From Syngnathus acus (Eukaryota; Chordata; Actinopteri; Syngnathiformes; Syngnathidae), in contig NC_051091.1 in the NCBI RefSeq assembly GCF_901709675.1, positions 10,698,967 to 10,762,966 on the forward strand: a DNA stretch of 64,000 nucleotides, in the 5' to 3' direction. The position numbers and the translations under genes are program-made. The notes beneath the pieces are model-generated. The model was not told where the DNA came from. It ran no database searches and was given only the letters and a program-made list of their open reading frames with translations. How positions within the stretch are numbered: position 1 is the stretch's first letter; each line of letters begins with the position of its first letter. Of the stretch, positions 25,645 to 37,900 are shown one piece after another.

Positions 25645-28202
25645 AAAAGCAGTGATCCTCGAGTTGCTTCTTGGTTATAATCGTGGACAAAACCAGTTGA
25701 AAACCCCTGCTCTGATTGATGCTAGTGTTATTGTGCCACCCAGTGGACAGTTTGAATATATATGGCAAATTTCTTGCCAAATTGGTTCACTCTAAATTTG
25801 AACTATTTTTCTAAATGTATTCATAATTGGACAACAAAATTAATTTTAATAAAAAATTAAAAACATATTGAAATAAAAGTGTTAATTGCCTAAATTTTGG
25901 CACAATCATCCATAATCCTAATTGATGCATCCATGATTCACAGGTTATCAAGAGGAAAATAAAAGGCGTGTGGATTGCCAGCGAAAGTTGGGTCGTTCAC
26001 AATCGCCTGACATCCATCGCCGATATTCAAACCATCGGTACGATCATCGGATTCACCTACAAAACGCATACCTTGGATCTGCTACCAGCCTATACTGAGA
26101 CGCTTTTTACAAAACTGAGCGCCGAGAGGATGACGTCCAATGATGCACCAAAGCTCAACGATCCCTGTCCAGAATGTTGGAACTTATCCCCTGCAAACGT
26201 GAGCATAGTCATGGATGCTGCAGTGCAAAGAGCGTCTTTTAGTGTGTACGCCGCCATTTACAGTGTTGCACTCTCATTGCACAACATGTTGGGATGCAAC
26301 TCGACTAACTGTAATTGGGATGCCGAGACCAGAATTCTACCTTGGAAGGTGATCCTACATTAAGGCCATTCTGGTTTTGTTGCTCATATATTAATCTCTA
26401 TTCATTTTTTTTCTTTTGCAGTTGTTACGAGTGTTACAGAACACATCTTTTAATATTGATGGCAAACATTTAGTGTTTGACAGTAGCGGAAACCCTAATA
26501 TGGGTTACGATGTGATCGAGTGGATCTGGACCGAGTCACATTTAGAATTTAGAGTTGTCGGAAGCTTTAATAAAGAGCTGTCTATCAACAAGTCTCTCTT
26601 CAAATGGCACACTGAAAACTTACAGGTAATTGAAAAGAAATACTTGCAGGGGAGATATGTTTTTTTTTCTCAATTCAAAATAGTACCTAGATGTCTTCAT
26701 AAAAGATTTCTCACCCTTATTGATAAACACATTTTGGGAATCAATGTATTTTGGTCTGGAGTGGTGGAAAAGTGCAAAAGTGCAATGTCATGACTTTTGC
26801 AGGTACCTGAATCCACCTGCTCAGCGGCATGTGGGATGGGCCAGGTCCGCAGAGTCAAAGGCTTTCATTCGTGCTGTTTTGATTGCATTGACTGTGAGCC
26901 GGGCACTTATCAGGCCAATAAAGGTAACGTTTGTGAACACACAAATACAAAGAATAAGCTAAACACAATGCTAAGCAGGGGAGGGCTATGAAACAATGAC
27001 ATGTAATTTAAGGTTTGAGGTCAGTTGCTCTCTACATGCTGTCTGTTCACATTTGAGGGTGAAAAAAGCAGAACCTTTGCTCATGCTGACATGTCAAAGA
27101 ATTTACACCACAATCTGATTTGAGGCTTTCCAATACTTAGAGGACATCCAGTGTACTCCATGCCCTGAAGGCCAGTGGTCTCAGATTCTCAGCACGAACT
27201 GCTCTGAACCTACCTTTGATGTTTTGTCCTGGGACAAACCCGCCGCACTTCATCTGGCATTGGGCGGGGCACTGCTGCTGCTATGTCAGGTCGCTGTAGG
27301 TGTCGTGCTGCTCCGGCACTGGCGGACCCCCATGGTGGCAGCCTCTGGTGGGCCCTTGAGTTTCGTGGTGCTGTTCAGCTTGACGGGAGCCTGCCTCAGC
27401 ATGGAGCTCTTCCTGAGGCAGCCAGGGGACACGGTGTGTCGCCTTCAGCTGCCCCTCATCTCCATTTTCCAAACCATTGCTCTCTCTGTTATCACAGCCA
27501 TTTCCCTGCAGGTGAGGAATGACATTAGGTCACACTGTACAGCTGCAACACCCACCATTTTAATTCTATATGAACTGTACTGGAACTGAAAAATATACTT
27601 TCGCTCGTCTTGCAATGCAGATATTCGTCATAACAGAATTCCACGACAAGGCCGCCTCTCATCTACAGACACTTCGAGGTCCCGCTTGCTGGCTGTTTTT
27701 GCTCATCTGCTGCGCTGTGCAGGCCGGTTTTGGCAGCTGGTTTATCCAAGAAGGGCCCTCGTTGACAGAGCATGTGGCCCATATGGAAATAAATTTCCTC
27801 AGGGCCTTCTTGTCATGTCCGATGATACCGATGGTTGGACTGGCCTTGATGCAAGGCCTCAATGTTTTAATGGCCCTTCTGTCATTTATGTGCACCTTCA
27901 TGGCAACAAAACCGCCGCATCAATACTACCTTGCCCGCGACATCACCTTTTCCACTCTCATTTATTGCATAACTTGGGTGACCTTTATTCCAATCTATAT
28001 GGGTCTGGGTGAAAGGAAAAGGTATACTATTTTGATTGGCGTCAATCTGTTTGGCAACTTCGGACTAGTGGCAGGTTACTACTTTCCAAAATGTCACCTA
28101 TTATTGAGGAAACCTGAGCTCAACACCATGGAGTACTTTTGCACTTTTTTGGAGGGTACGATGCCAGCTAATGAGGACCCACAACCTCAGCAAGACCAAT
28201 AA
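24051..28202 (+). CDS. tas1r3: Taste receptor type 1 member 3 (class C GPCR)
   Basis: Obligate subunit of amino-acid/umami and sweet-type taste receptor heterodimers in the plasma membrane of taste cells. Predicted coding exons: 24,051-24,253; 24,461-24,761; 24,876-25,232; 25,944-26,348; 26,422-26,625; 26,803-26,923; 27,141-27,511; 27,621-28,202. All phases join, giving 847 aa (human is about 852). Order: signal peptide (about 1-21), Venus-flytrap domain (to about 490) with N-glycosylation sites, cysteine-rich domain with nine Cys including GFHSCCFDC, then a seven-helix domain and a short tail. [16 protein letters not shown] and ASGGPL match T1R3. The 121-bp sixth exon has the canonical T1R size. 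Two introns (25,233-25,943 and 27,512-27,620) interrupt what are single exons in the usual six-exon T1R plan, and the first appears to use a GC donor. CaSR, V2R, T1R1 and T1R2 fit less well. Intact; no internal stop. Confidence 0.93.
25358..25709. mobile_element. Degenerate hAT-type MITE in a tas1r3 intron
   Basis: The right end, read on the minus strand, is CAGGGGTTTTCAACTGG, and the left end is TTGAGGAATTGTCAACTC. They share an imperfect TIR core TTNTCAACT. Flanks CTCTGATG (25,350-25,357) and CTCTGATT (25,710-25,717) look like an 8-bp target-site duplication with one change, as hAT transposons make. A 32-bp A-run (25,611-25,642) lies inside. It has no coding capacity and lies wholly inside the intron, not at its ends. 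Confidence 0.5.
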
Positions 28203-28550
28203 ATAACAAGGCTGTATTCCACGTGGGTAGTAAAATGCATTTTATGTGGTCAATTGTATTTTGGCAAATTATTACTAATTACTATTACTAATGTTGCTGT
28301 ATTATATCTACATTTGTCAATGGTCATTCTTGCACATATGTAAAATGCATCAATGGTGTGATCTTACAAATATATCTTATTTACAGAAAATAGACCAAAA
28401 CAATCAGATTCATCTTAGATATTTCTTGTTTGTTTTTTTTACACATCTCATAACTCAAAAACACATGTACGGACCATACTACTTTATCATTTTCCACCTC
28501 TACAGCTTTTGTCCACTTCACAATCAGGTATGCTAGGTGGATTTGGCACA

Positions 28551-28556
28551 AATAAA
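28551..28556 (+). terminator. Poly(A) signal, probably tas1r3
   Basis: AATAAA 349 bp after the tas1r3 stop. A second AATAAA lies at 28,639-28,644. Either could end the tas1r3 transcript; both lie before the next gene. Confidence 0.6.
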
Positions 28557-28757
28557 ACTTCATTTGGTGTCGTTGTGGATATTAATATTTTTGTCTACCA
28601 TAATTTCGAATGTAAATCAAAATACATCTTGAATGTGCAATAAAACTGACAAACGCCTAAAAAAAATTTGACGAGTTATCAAGCTCACCTGCAACACCAA
28701 CGCTTGCTTCTTGCGCGGTGCATTCTGGGAAATGAAGTTTTAAGTGACTTGGTGACA

Positions 28758-28769
28758 GTTGCTAACAAC
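28758..28769. promoter_or_regulatory. X-box-like motif upstream of odad1
   Basis: GTTGCTAACAAC, an inverted GTTG/CAAC pair 358 bp upstream of the odad1 start codon. Cilia genes are commonly driven by RFX (and FOXJ1) through X-boxes. The match is shorter than consensus, so support comes mainly from position. Confidence 0.35.
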
Positions 28770-29126
28770 TCAAGCCCCTCTACTCGGCAAGTTTTACGGA
28801 GAGAAGGCCCCGGATTTTCATTTTTTTAAATCAGGTAGGATTGGTTTATATTTATATTACAAACGAACACCTTAACTGATATTGTAACTTTTAGCCGAGT
28901 ATTTTAACAGTTTTACTGCCGACAGCAATTAGCATTTAAAACGTCGTCATATTGCTTTTACCTGGGTAATATCAACGTCATCGATTGAGCTTCCCATACT
29001 GCTAGATAAGCATCCGGTAAATTCAAATGTGAAGAGAAAAACGACAAGACGCCGAGGGCAGCTTTTCTTAATAGAATTATGAAATGTTTTAACCCTCTAT
29101 ATCCTATTTTAGAGTGCTGTATAAGC

Positions 29127-32100
29127 ATGTCCAGGGGAAGAATAACGAGAAGTGCCCATTCAGACAGTAGTGATGTAGATGCTGATGGTACAGGTAAGGT
29201 AATTTTGAGATAATTTTGTTTTTAAACACATATATATCATACCATTGCATTGGGTACTGTTGCCCTATGAGATCTAATACAAAAGCTGTAAAAAAAAAAA
29301 AAAAAAAAGTTATTTCTTTTCAAATATGCATTTCGACACCACTCTTGGATTAGATCTCACTAGATACTAGAGCTGTCCTGAAAAAAAGTGAACTGTGAGT
29401 GTCAAAATGTGTTCATAATGACAAGATATACTTTGAATATATGTGCAGAGGCTAGTGTGTCATTTTATTCCCAACAGAATTAGAGAAAGCCAAGTTGCTG
29501 AGACAGTACCGAATCATGGATGCAGACCGGCAGGCTTACAGCATTCAGGCCCGGCAGCAATTACGGAAACAACAGTGAGAAGAAAGGTTCACCGTTGTTG
29601 TTTTTTTGTTTTTTCCATTCTTTTAAACCCAAATGACTGTTTTTGTTTTGAAAGGCAGGAGATAGAGAAGCTGAGTGCCGAGCAGGAGGAGCTCAGGCAT
29701 AAGCTCAGTGCTTGTAAGAGCTTGTCCCGTCAAAAGAGGGACAAAAAGGATGCAGACAGCCTTCAAGCGCTGATGGAGCAAAGAGATCGCCTAGAGGAGG
29801 AGCTGGAGAAAGAAACACAACATCAAAAAGAGCTGCAAAAAGAGGTGAATGCTCTGTAGTTGTAGTTTCAGCATCCCCCTAAAGAGGACATTTTATAGAA
29901 AATTTACCTTGTAAATAGAGATGGCATGTTCGCCCAGTTGTGTAATGTAAAAAAAAACATGTTTTATGTGTCATGTGGGCAGATCTCAAAGATGGAGATG
30001 AAGCTGAAAGAGCTGAGGAAAGAGAATGCCAACACAAGTGACACCCAAAGATCTGCCCACAGGCAGAATCAGGAGACCATGCGCACCCTGGAGAATAAAC
30101 TGCAAGGAGTGAATATCAGAGCTCATCTTTAGCTGCATAGCTTCACATAACGGCATAAAAAGACTCTTCCTGATGTCTTCTCAGGTCTTAACCCGATTCA
30201 ATGAACAGCTGACTAAGAACAGCCACCTCCGGGAGGAGCTGCAGACTCTCCATATTGAGCGCGTTCGTTTCCAGCGGCTACACGACAGGCTGGTCCAGGT
30301 GAGAATCTCAGCACATTTCTAAGGCACTGCAGCATCCTAGCAACATGGCTGTTAAATAAAAGAGCTAATTCGCTGGCTCTTCATTGTGATTGGTTGCTTC
30401 CCACAGGAGCTCCAAGATCTCAGGAAGAAGACTGCTGAAATAATCACTCTGTCGACTGCGGCCCACGATGCAAGGTTTGAATTGCAGTAAACACTTTTTT
30501 TTCTTTTTTTTTATCGAAATATTCTGTATTTTGACTCTAAGGTACAAATACGAGATCTGATTTTTGTGTCCACTTCTCAAAATCATCTTGCTGGCGTCAG
30601 GTGAAATAATTTATTTTCCATTCTAGTTATCTGGTCCGTGCTTTACATTTATTTTATTTTTCAATCCAGTAATGTCGGTGAGTTCATCATCATCATCATT
30701 AAAATAAATAAAGTAGCTGAATTTGCGTTTTTTATCCTGTGAGAAGGGAAATAAGAGTCGCTGCATTACAGTAATTGCCAATAGCACAGTGGAGTCAAGA
30801 AAGTACCTTGCAGTTGACAGCATGTGGCAGCATTGAGCTCCATCGGCAATGGTAGAAGAAGCACAGAGGTCTAAACCTGGATAACCACGGTTGACGACCT
30901 GCAGACCAAGACCATATTTTGTGCATTTAGGGTGGAGGCTCAGTCCAAGTTGGCGATAATGCGAGAGAAAGCAGAGAAGGAGCTTGCCCAGTACGGCACG
31001 GAGATGAGAGAACTGGAGAGGATTATTTCACACGAGTCCGGCCTCAAAGACTTCTTCACAACCAAATACAGCGAGATGTTGGGCCAGGAGGGGACAGATG
31101 CCGGTCAGAGAAATTTTACCACTCCCTCGTTATGTCTTGTAATATAACTTTTTTCTTTAATCTTCTTACATCAAACAGCGTCAGGTTTGAATGAGGACGG
31201 GACTACAGACTCGAGTAAGGAGTCACCAGATGACTTGGAGACCTTTTTCCAGAAGATTCAGGCTATCACTGGAGAGGCCAACCCAGAATTGCTGGTCAGC
31301 AGTTTCATCCAGGGTACGTACAGTATCATAATGAGAGCTGTTTCTAATATTTTGGTTACTTTTAAAAAGTTGATACAGAAATTCTGTTGTATTTTGCTAC
31401 GTCCAGTGTGTATTACGTTGTGTGTTTTGCTGTTTCTTTGTGCAGCTGAAGACCGTAACTTTGCACTTTTCAATTTTGTAAACGAGCAAAACAACGAAGC
31501 TGAAGCTCTGCGGGAGCAAATCAATCATGTGAGTTGAATCACAAAGCATGGCCACCCAGCACAATATTACTTTGTATTATCCAACATGTGCCCAATACAG
31601 ATCCAGGAAGAGATGGAGCGCTTTCAAGAGAGACGTTTGCGACAGGAAGAGGACCATCACGCTCGGCTGAGAGACGTAGATGCGCGGAAGACGGACGTCG
31701 AGTTGCAAACTGAGGACGTTGAGAACCGTGCCGTTGTCTTACGTAAAGTCCTGGATGAGGTTAAAACAGGTCTGGCATGCACTAAAGAAATCATCAAACA
31801 AATGCAGCAATGGCTTAAATGTCAACCTGCATGTGTACCTAATAATGTGGCCAGTGAGTATGCACACATATAATAAAGAATAGGAAAGAGTTTTGTTCTA
31901 TTTTCACAGGAGTGAGCAGTATTGTCTCTAAAGTGGAGTGTGACATGGAGGACACCATCTGTGATAACAATATTATGCCCTATTTGGCTTTGGTGGAGCA
32001 GAAGACCAACCAGCTCCTCACCATACAAGCTTACCTCGATAACAAGGTAACGCTAATCTGTGAAATTAATGTGTGAAGAGACAATACTTTGTCATTCAAA

Positions 32101-32840
32101 CAGCACAGTGGCCTTGACTGTCACACACAAGTTTCTTTTTAATAGGCAGTTAAAGAGTTAAATCCCTAAAATCTGCCTAGCAACAACTAACACCGTCAAA
32201 TTATGATGTTGAAGAAGAAAGCGAAAAAGACAGTTTTGGGGAGAAAAAGATTTAAAATCTAATGAATGTTATTATTATTATTCTCCATGCATTTTCTATA
32301 CCACTTATCCTATTCACTGGGTACACGTGCTCTAGTTTGTTATCGTTTTATTTACAATCACAGGAAATCGGCAAGGACTACAATCCCTCCGATCTGCCCA
32401 AATTTCTTTTTGGCCAAAACCCAGAGACACTCCAGGAGAATATTACCATTCAAACTGCAATCCAAAGGTTTTTGCTCTTATTTTAAAGAAGATTGTTTAA
32501 CATTCTTTGCATGGACAGTTGCAGTTACATGCTTTGTGCTGACAGAAGTGTTCTCTGACCTCCCCAGTGTGGACTATGAAACGGACAACTCGCTTGTCGT
32601 CGATGAGGAAGAGCGGCCTCTTTCTCAGGGGGAACTCCGTAGAAGAATATTGGAAGGAGTGAGTCAGATTTAAAAATATATACATATAATTTATAGTCTA
32701 TGTTACTTAGAAGCCAGTTATATCGGGTTTCATTTTCCTTCCAGGTTTTGCAAAGAGAGAATGCAAGCTTGAAGTCGACAACAAAAAGCTTCAAAATGAG
32801 CCCACGTGTTCTCGAGGAAACATCGATGGCACAGATCTGA
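29127..32840 (+). CDS. odad1: Outer dynein arm docking complex coiled-coil protein (ODAD1/CCDC114-like)
   Basis: The ODA docking complex anchors outer dynein arms on axonemal doublet microtubules. Coding exons: 29,127-29,193; 29,478-29,574; 29,655-29,844; 29,983-30,108; 30,185-30,298; 30,407-30,474; 30,931-31,103; 31,179-31,313; 31,446-31,528; 31,601-31,853; 31,910-32,046; 32,364-32,467; 32,568-32,658; 32,745-32,840. Every junction is GT-AG and phases join, giving 577 aa. A short Ser/Asp-rich N-terminus is followed by long charged coiled coils (about residues 25-440), then an LLTIQAYL segment and a DYNPSDLPKFLFGQNPE segment that I associate with the CCDC114/CCDC63 family. The paralogue ccdc63 cannot be excluded, since the length is close to it; odad3/ccdc151 is less likely. 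Exon 3 uses a weak GAAAG acceptor, the only choice that keeps frame. The gene starts 925 bp after the tas1r3 stop, same strand. Confidence 0.75.
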
Positions 32841-34570
32841 GCGCTGGATCCATACGCAAGGTTGTTTGTACACATACACGACTCCCGAAATGTTTGGGTG
32901 AGATTTCAGCATGGACTTGAGTAACAGCGGAAATAAGGAGAGGCTAGAAGAGTCATAGAAAGGCATACAAGCGGACGTCCTTGAAGATCTTCACGCATCC
33001 GTGAAGATTTGGTCGTTCAGCTCCTTGTTGGAGAACAGCAGGGTGTGCTAAAATGACTGAAGCTCCGAACAGCATTTAAAAGTATAGGGGTCAAATTAAG
33101 ATCACAGTAAAGGTGCATTTTCGCTTCATGTTGAAATTTCACCTAAAAGCACATTTAGAAATTGAAATTCAAAGAATAATTTTCTTATTCATTTTTAATG
33201 ATGACGTTTTTGGTTCAAGTCCCTTCTAATTTTGCTTGCAATTTGTTTATTTGTATCTAATTAGTTTGGGAGCTATAAAGTCACCCTGTGGTTACCAGCT
33301 GCGCTTTTTAATGTGTTTGTGGCCATCTGGGTTTTGGTCCATACTGTTGCACCACGTGACACGGGCTGCTATGCCCCAACGCAAAGGTTGGGGGCAGCAA
33401 AAAGCTTTTGTCAGTCTAATTGACATGCTGAGATTTGGATTATGGCGTTCTCGACATGGGGTGAACATTTTTGCAACCTCCGAGGCATTTGAAGTTCTTT
33501 TAGCGTTGGCTGTATTTAGTCATTTTATGTCGCTATAATCAAACTATATAAATATAGAATAAAGGAAATGTATAAAATACACATTTCCACACCTCCAGGT
33601 AATTCAGTTGTAGCATCGCAGTGGGGTGCGCTTGTTCTGTTCGACTCAATCGGTTCGCAACAGAGGATTTCTGCTACAACCACTGATTTTGACCATTTTG
33701 TTGTTGGTAAATAAAAATAATAACACATTAATTTAAAGCCTCAATATATGCAAATCTATATTTTAAACTAAAAGAATTCAAAACATTTGTTTTGACTTTG
33801 CTAGTTAGTTTAGCAAGTTTGAAAATGTGGCTTTTTTTATTGCGCTAAAGCTCCTGTGCTTCACCTAAAGCCGCTGAGATACCCAAATTAAAGAGGACAG
33901 AGAAATGATGACCAGGTTTCGATTGTAGACGTTTTATGTTCTGCATGGCGCAGCAGCAGCGTGCCTAACAATTGGAAAAATGCGCAAATAAACAATGACA
34001 ATACAGTAGTCTAAAAATATACTAGATATACTTGTTTACCTTTAATGTAGGTGAGGTTTAGCAGCTTTGGAAACACTTTCCTTTATTTTTTCAAACTGCA
34101 GCACCTCCCCTTTTGGGCTATGCCTTACAATTTTGAAAACCTTGCTTTAAAAACACTACTAACCGTAGTGAATGTTATTTTGTATTGTAGCATATCTTTG
34201 AGTCATTACACTGTTTATATGTCCAAGTTTAGTTTGAGGAATCTCTATTTCGGTCATTTATTGTACAGCCTTTTGAAATGTCATCTTATCCAAACAGCAG
34301 CTTCCTGTAAAACTCGAGACGTGATTTATTTTTAAGATGCTGTATTTGTACCACAGGCATCGTGAAACAATTCACAAAGCTTGTTACTATATTTGGGAAT
34401 AAAAGGTCGCCTAGAGTTCTTAAGTGTTTGGACAAAGTGTTGTGAACAATTAAAATACGATTGAAGTGTCAATTCTGCTTTAATCGTCACGTTTAATATT
34501 TAGATGAAACATTTGTTTGAGTGTGAATATCTAAGAGAAGAAAACTTGTGAAAGGCGAAGGCTTGCTCGT

Positions 34571-34856
34571 GCCTGTATCTCAGTGAGCCGCGAGGGTTTG
34601 CAAACATTGGAAGGTTGCAACTTGCAAACAGTTGCAAACAGTTTTCTTGTCGCCAAGAAATTTTGAACATATCCAAGATTTCTTTTGCGACAAGAAAAAA
34701 CGTTGAAGACTATTAAAACTGTTAGTGAATGTCTGGCAAACATCTTTCTGACTGTTTGCGACCTTGAATGAACCCTGACTAAAAAAATCAACATTCGGGC
34801 CGTGTGCAAACCCTCACTGACCTTCGTTGCTTAGTGAGATACAGGCTTGTGCAAAG
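34571..34856. mobile_element. Fold-back/MITE-like element with nested inverted repeats
   Basis: The ends are inverted: the left begins GCCTGTATCTCAGTGAGC, and the reverse complement of the right begins GCCTGTATCTCACTAAGC. Nested inside, TTTTCTTGTCGCCAAGAAA pairs with TTTCTTTTGCGACAAGAAAA, and a GTTGCAAACA motif is repeated near 34,620-34,640. The whole 286 bp can fold into a long hairpin. No clear target-site duplication and no coding capacity. Family unknown to me. Confidence 0.6.
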
Positions 34857-35947
34857 ATTACATTCACAAAGATTTTTAAAGGCCGCAAACTGTTTTTGTC
34901 AACGCTCCAAAATTCTGAAAATGGTCAAAGTCTGATGACGGCAAGAAAAATCTGAAGGCAAGAATTCCTTAAAATACACAACTCAGTCGCGGAAATTGTC
35001 CAGAGGATCTCTTAAAAGTTAAATTCTGTAAATCTACACTTTTTTATTTTAAATCCAGTGTGGCAGCGTATCAAATACCTCAACCAAGACAGTGTTCGCA
35101 AATGGGTCAATCTGATGCAATCAACTGAAGCTCTTGTTGCTTTAAAGATTTTTTTTTAGGATGTGGAACAATTACTCCTCGCATTAGTGACCGTCGGAGC
35201 GCCGGTTTGGTGGGCTTATTTAAAATAAACCCACTTGCAGCCTCTGCTTAAATAGATTAGAGCAGATAAAAGGGGGCGCCGTAGAAACAGCGAGCAGGGG
35301 AAACGTGATGGAGGAGAGAGTCTGCCCTCTTTGAAATTCTACTCTCGCCACCAACCCCTCCTCCGCCTCGTCCTCCCTGCACACGGCCCTGCATCTCCAT
35401 AGAAACCCTCCCTTTTTAATCGCAACACAAGCCTCATTTCCTGCTCCCGACAAAGAGCCCTCAATGCCCGCCTCGACACACCTCCTCCTGCAGGCTCTAC
35501 CTCAAGCGAAAGCAGTGAAACCTCCACTCCACCTTGAGCACTTCTCTCCAGAGTGACACTTTACCTCTTGCTCAACAACTTCCTTTTTGCACACCTTGAT
35601 TGGCTTGATTGTCTGGATTTTTCACTTTTCTTCCACCTAGTTTTGAAGAAGGCGCTGTGGACTCTGAGTGCCCTTGCATGACTTCTGTAGTGTTGTCTGG
35701 GAGTGAAAATACACTGTTGCCTCACTATCTAGACTAAGGGAAAAAAAATTCCCCCTTGCTGCCCTCCTCCTGTTTGTTTATTTGGGAATGTTGCCAGGTA
35801 GTTTCCTCAGAGTGCCTTTCCCTCCCTTTGACGTATGTACGACACCCCCCTGTCGCCCCCCCCCCCTTCTTCTCCACCTCCCCCATGCTACTGCCACTAC
35901 CAGCACTCCCACCCTCCCTTCTTCCCTCTCACCCACATCTCAGGGAT

Positions 35948-35960
35948 GTTGCTAGGCAAC
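35948..35960. promoter_or_regulatory. X-box-like (RFX) motif
   Basis: GTTGCTAGGCAAC, a near-perfect palindrome of two RFX half-sites in a CT-rich stretch. A second copy lies 260 bp downstream. Confidence 0.45.
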
Positions 35961-36207
35961 CACGCACCATGAGCTCATTTAGCAGCCAATCAGTTCTGCG
36001 GAAACTTTTTCAAATCCCATGCCCCCCCCCCCCCCCCAAACACACACACACACACACTACCCAATCAAGTCAATCTTTATCTATGCAAAAATCACGTTCT
36101 GCATTTCTCCTTTTCCTATAAATTATTCTTCAACATATTCCAAAGGTTGTCCGCTGGGTGGCAGCACGGCGGGTTCCTCCTGATGTATTTCTTTTCTTCT
36201 TCCCGCT

Positions 36208-36220
36208 GTTGCTAAGCAAT
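36208..36220. promoter_or_regulatory. X-box-like (RFX) motif
   Basis: GTTGCTAAGCAAT, one base off a symmetric X-box, 260 bp from the copy at 35,948. Confidence 0.4.
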
Positions 36221-37886
36221 CCTGACTGTCGTGTTTTTTCATCTGTGAAACATTTGCAGATATTTGCAGGGATCCCGGGCACCATTTTGTCTTTGTGTTC
36301 GCCGCATTCGAACATGATGGCGCCGTGCACGGATTTCAATGCGTAACGGGAATTTCAACAAAAACCTCGCCCTTAATAATAGTTGGCTTCGGGTTGTCGT
36401 CTTTGTATCGGGCTGCAGACAGGAAATGTGTACTTGAGTGATTAGGCCTGCCCTGCAGCTCTCTTGTCTGCTTGCCACTTAGCTGACAGAAGAGAGAGAG
36501 TCTTGTCCTTGTTTTCTGATAAATTCATGTTGTTGTTTGGTTTTTACTTCCAAAATGCCCCTCCACGCCCCTTCCCCCCTTTTGCCTCCATCTCCCCTGT
36601 GTGCGACTCCCTCGTCGTCGCCGCCGCTTTGGTTGCTGTGCAGATGGCTCTTTGTTGAAGCTGCACAATGGAGCTAAGGTCAGCGGGCCTAATGCCATGA
36701 GCGCACACGCCAACGTTCTCCTTTCCAGCTGCCTGTCGTCTTCATTTAAACTTTGTCTTGTACAGCGCAGCCAAGGCACACTTGCTTTTGTTTCAGTGTT
36801 GCCTGAAGTGAATGCGCTTCAGAGAAGCTTTTGTAGCCGCGAGTGCCCCAAAGTAGCCCCACAAGTCTGGTCTAAAAATAGCTCACCATTGATGGGACAA
36901 TTTCTAGGAATCTTGTCCTAGTGGTCATTTGAAAATGGAAAAACATTTGGAGATTTATAAAAAATAAAAAAAAGTGTTTCATGATATTTATCTATTTCCC
37001 ACCTAGGTGAATCATTGTTAATCATTAGTGTGATAAATCATTAACAGGAACAGTGTCTTCACATAAATGGAGTTTGATAAAATGTTCTTAATAATTTACA
37101 GTCATAGGTAATTTGATCAAATTCCTTACTTCAGAAAAGTTTAACTAACTTGTAGCGCTCCGTTTCAAAATGGCTGGTGAGCTCCGATATACGCCATATA
37201 TTGTGAAAATCTCAAATTCCATTTTTATTTGAATGAGTTTAATCTATGACATGCTCAAGACTCACCCAATCTGACATATATGTCACATTTTTTTTATTTG
37301 AATTTTCCTTTATGCTCGCTCTCCAACCAGCTCATCCAACCCACTCGAGGAACACACAGAATGCAAATGCACCATCTGCTGTGCCATTCCAAACAAACGA
37401 TTGTTCATCACTAATGTTGAAGAAATCGAACCTCTTGAATTATTCACAGTATCACAGGATACTCCAAATTCTCAAGAGTGTCAACAGAGCCCGGTTGTTT
37501 AAAAAGGCACTAAACATGGCTTCTTACATTGGAAATGAAACAATTAACAGCTCATGTTTCCTCATGAAGTCGTCCCAACATGGCTGCATGAGTGTGAAGG
37601 GCCATGAGGTCTGGGGGCAGGTAAAGCGGAAAGGCGGGAAAACCGGGGAAGGCGGAGGAGACGAGAAGGAGGAGACTTCTCCACATGCTCTGAGAATTAC
37701 TGGAAATTTCCACTTACACAGAGTCACCGCGAGGGTGGAGCTAAGAGGTGAAGAAGGCGGGTTGGCGCTCAGCTCAAGTAGTTGACAGAGAAGAAAGATG
37801 TAGTAGTACAATGCAACCTTTTCCGTTCAATTCTTCACAGCGGGAAATCATAGGTGACTTTTTTGGTTTAGCGTTGTTTTGGGAGT

Positions 37887-37900
37887 GTTGCCATAGCAAC
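37887..37900. promoter_or_regulatory. Consensus 14-bp X-box (RFX) motif
   Basis: GTTGCCATAGCAAC is the closest match in the window to the classical GTTGCCATGGCAAC X-box, with one change. No gene start is recognised nearby. Confidence 0.5.

Noticed and set aside
29127-32840. odad3/ccdc151 as the identity of the coiled-coil gene
   Set aside because: The N-terminal pattern and the DYNPSDLPKFLFGQNP segment fit the CCDC114/CCDC63 branch better; odad1 versus ccdc63 remains open.
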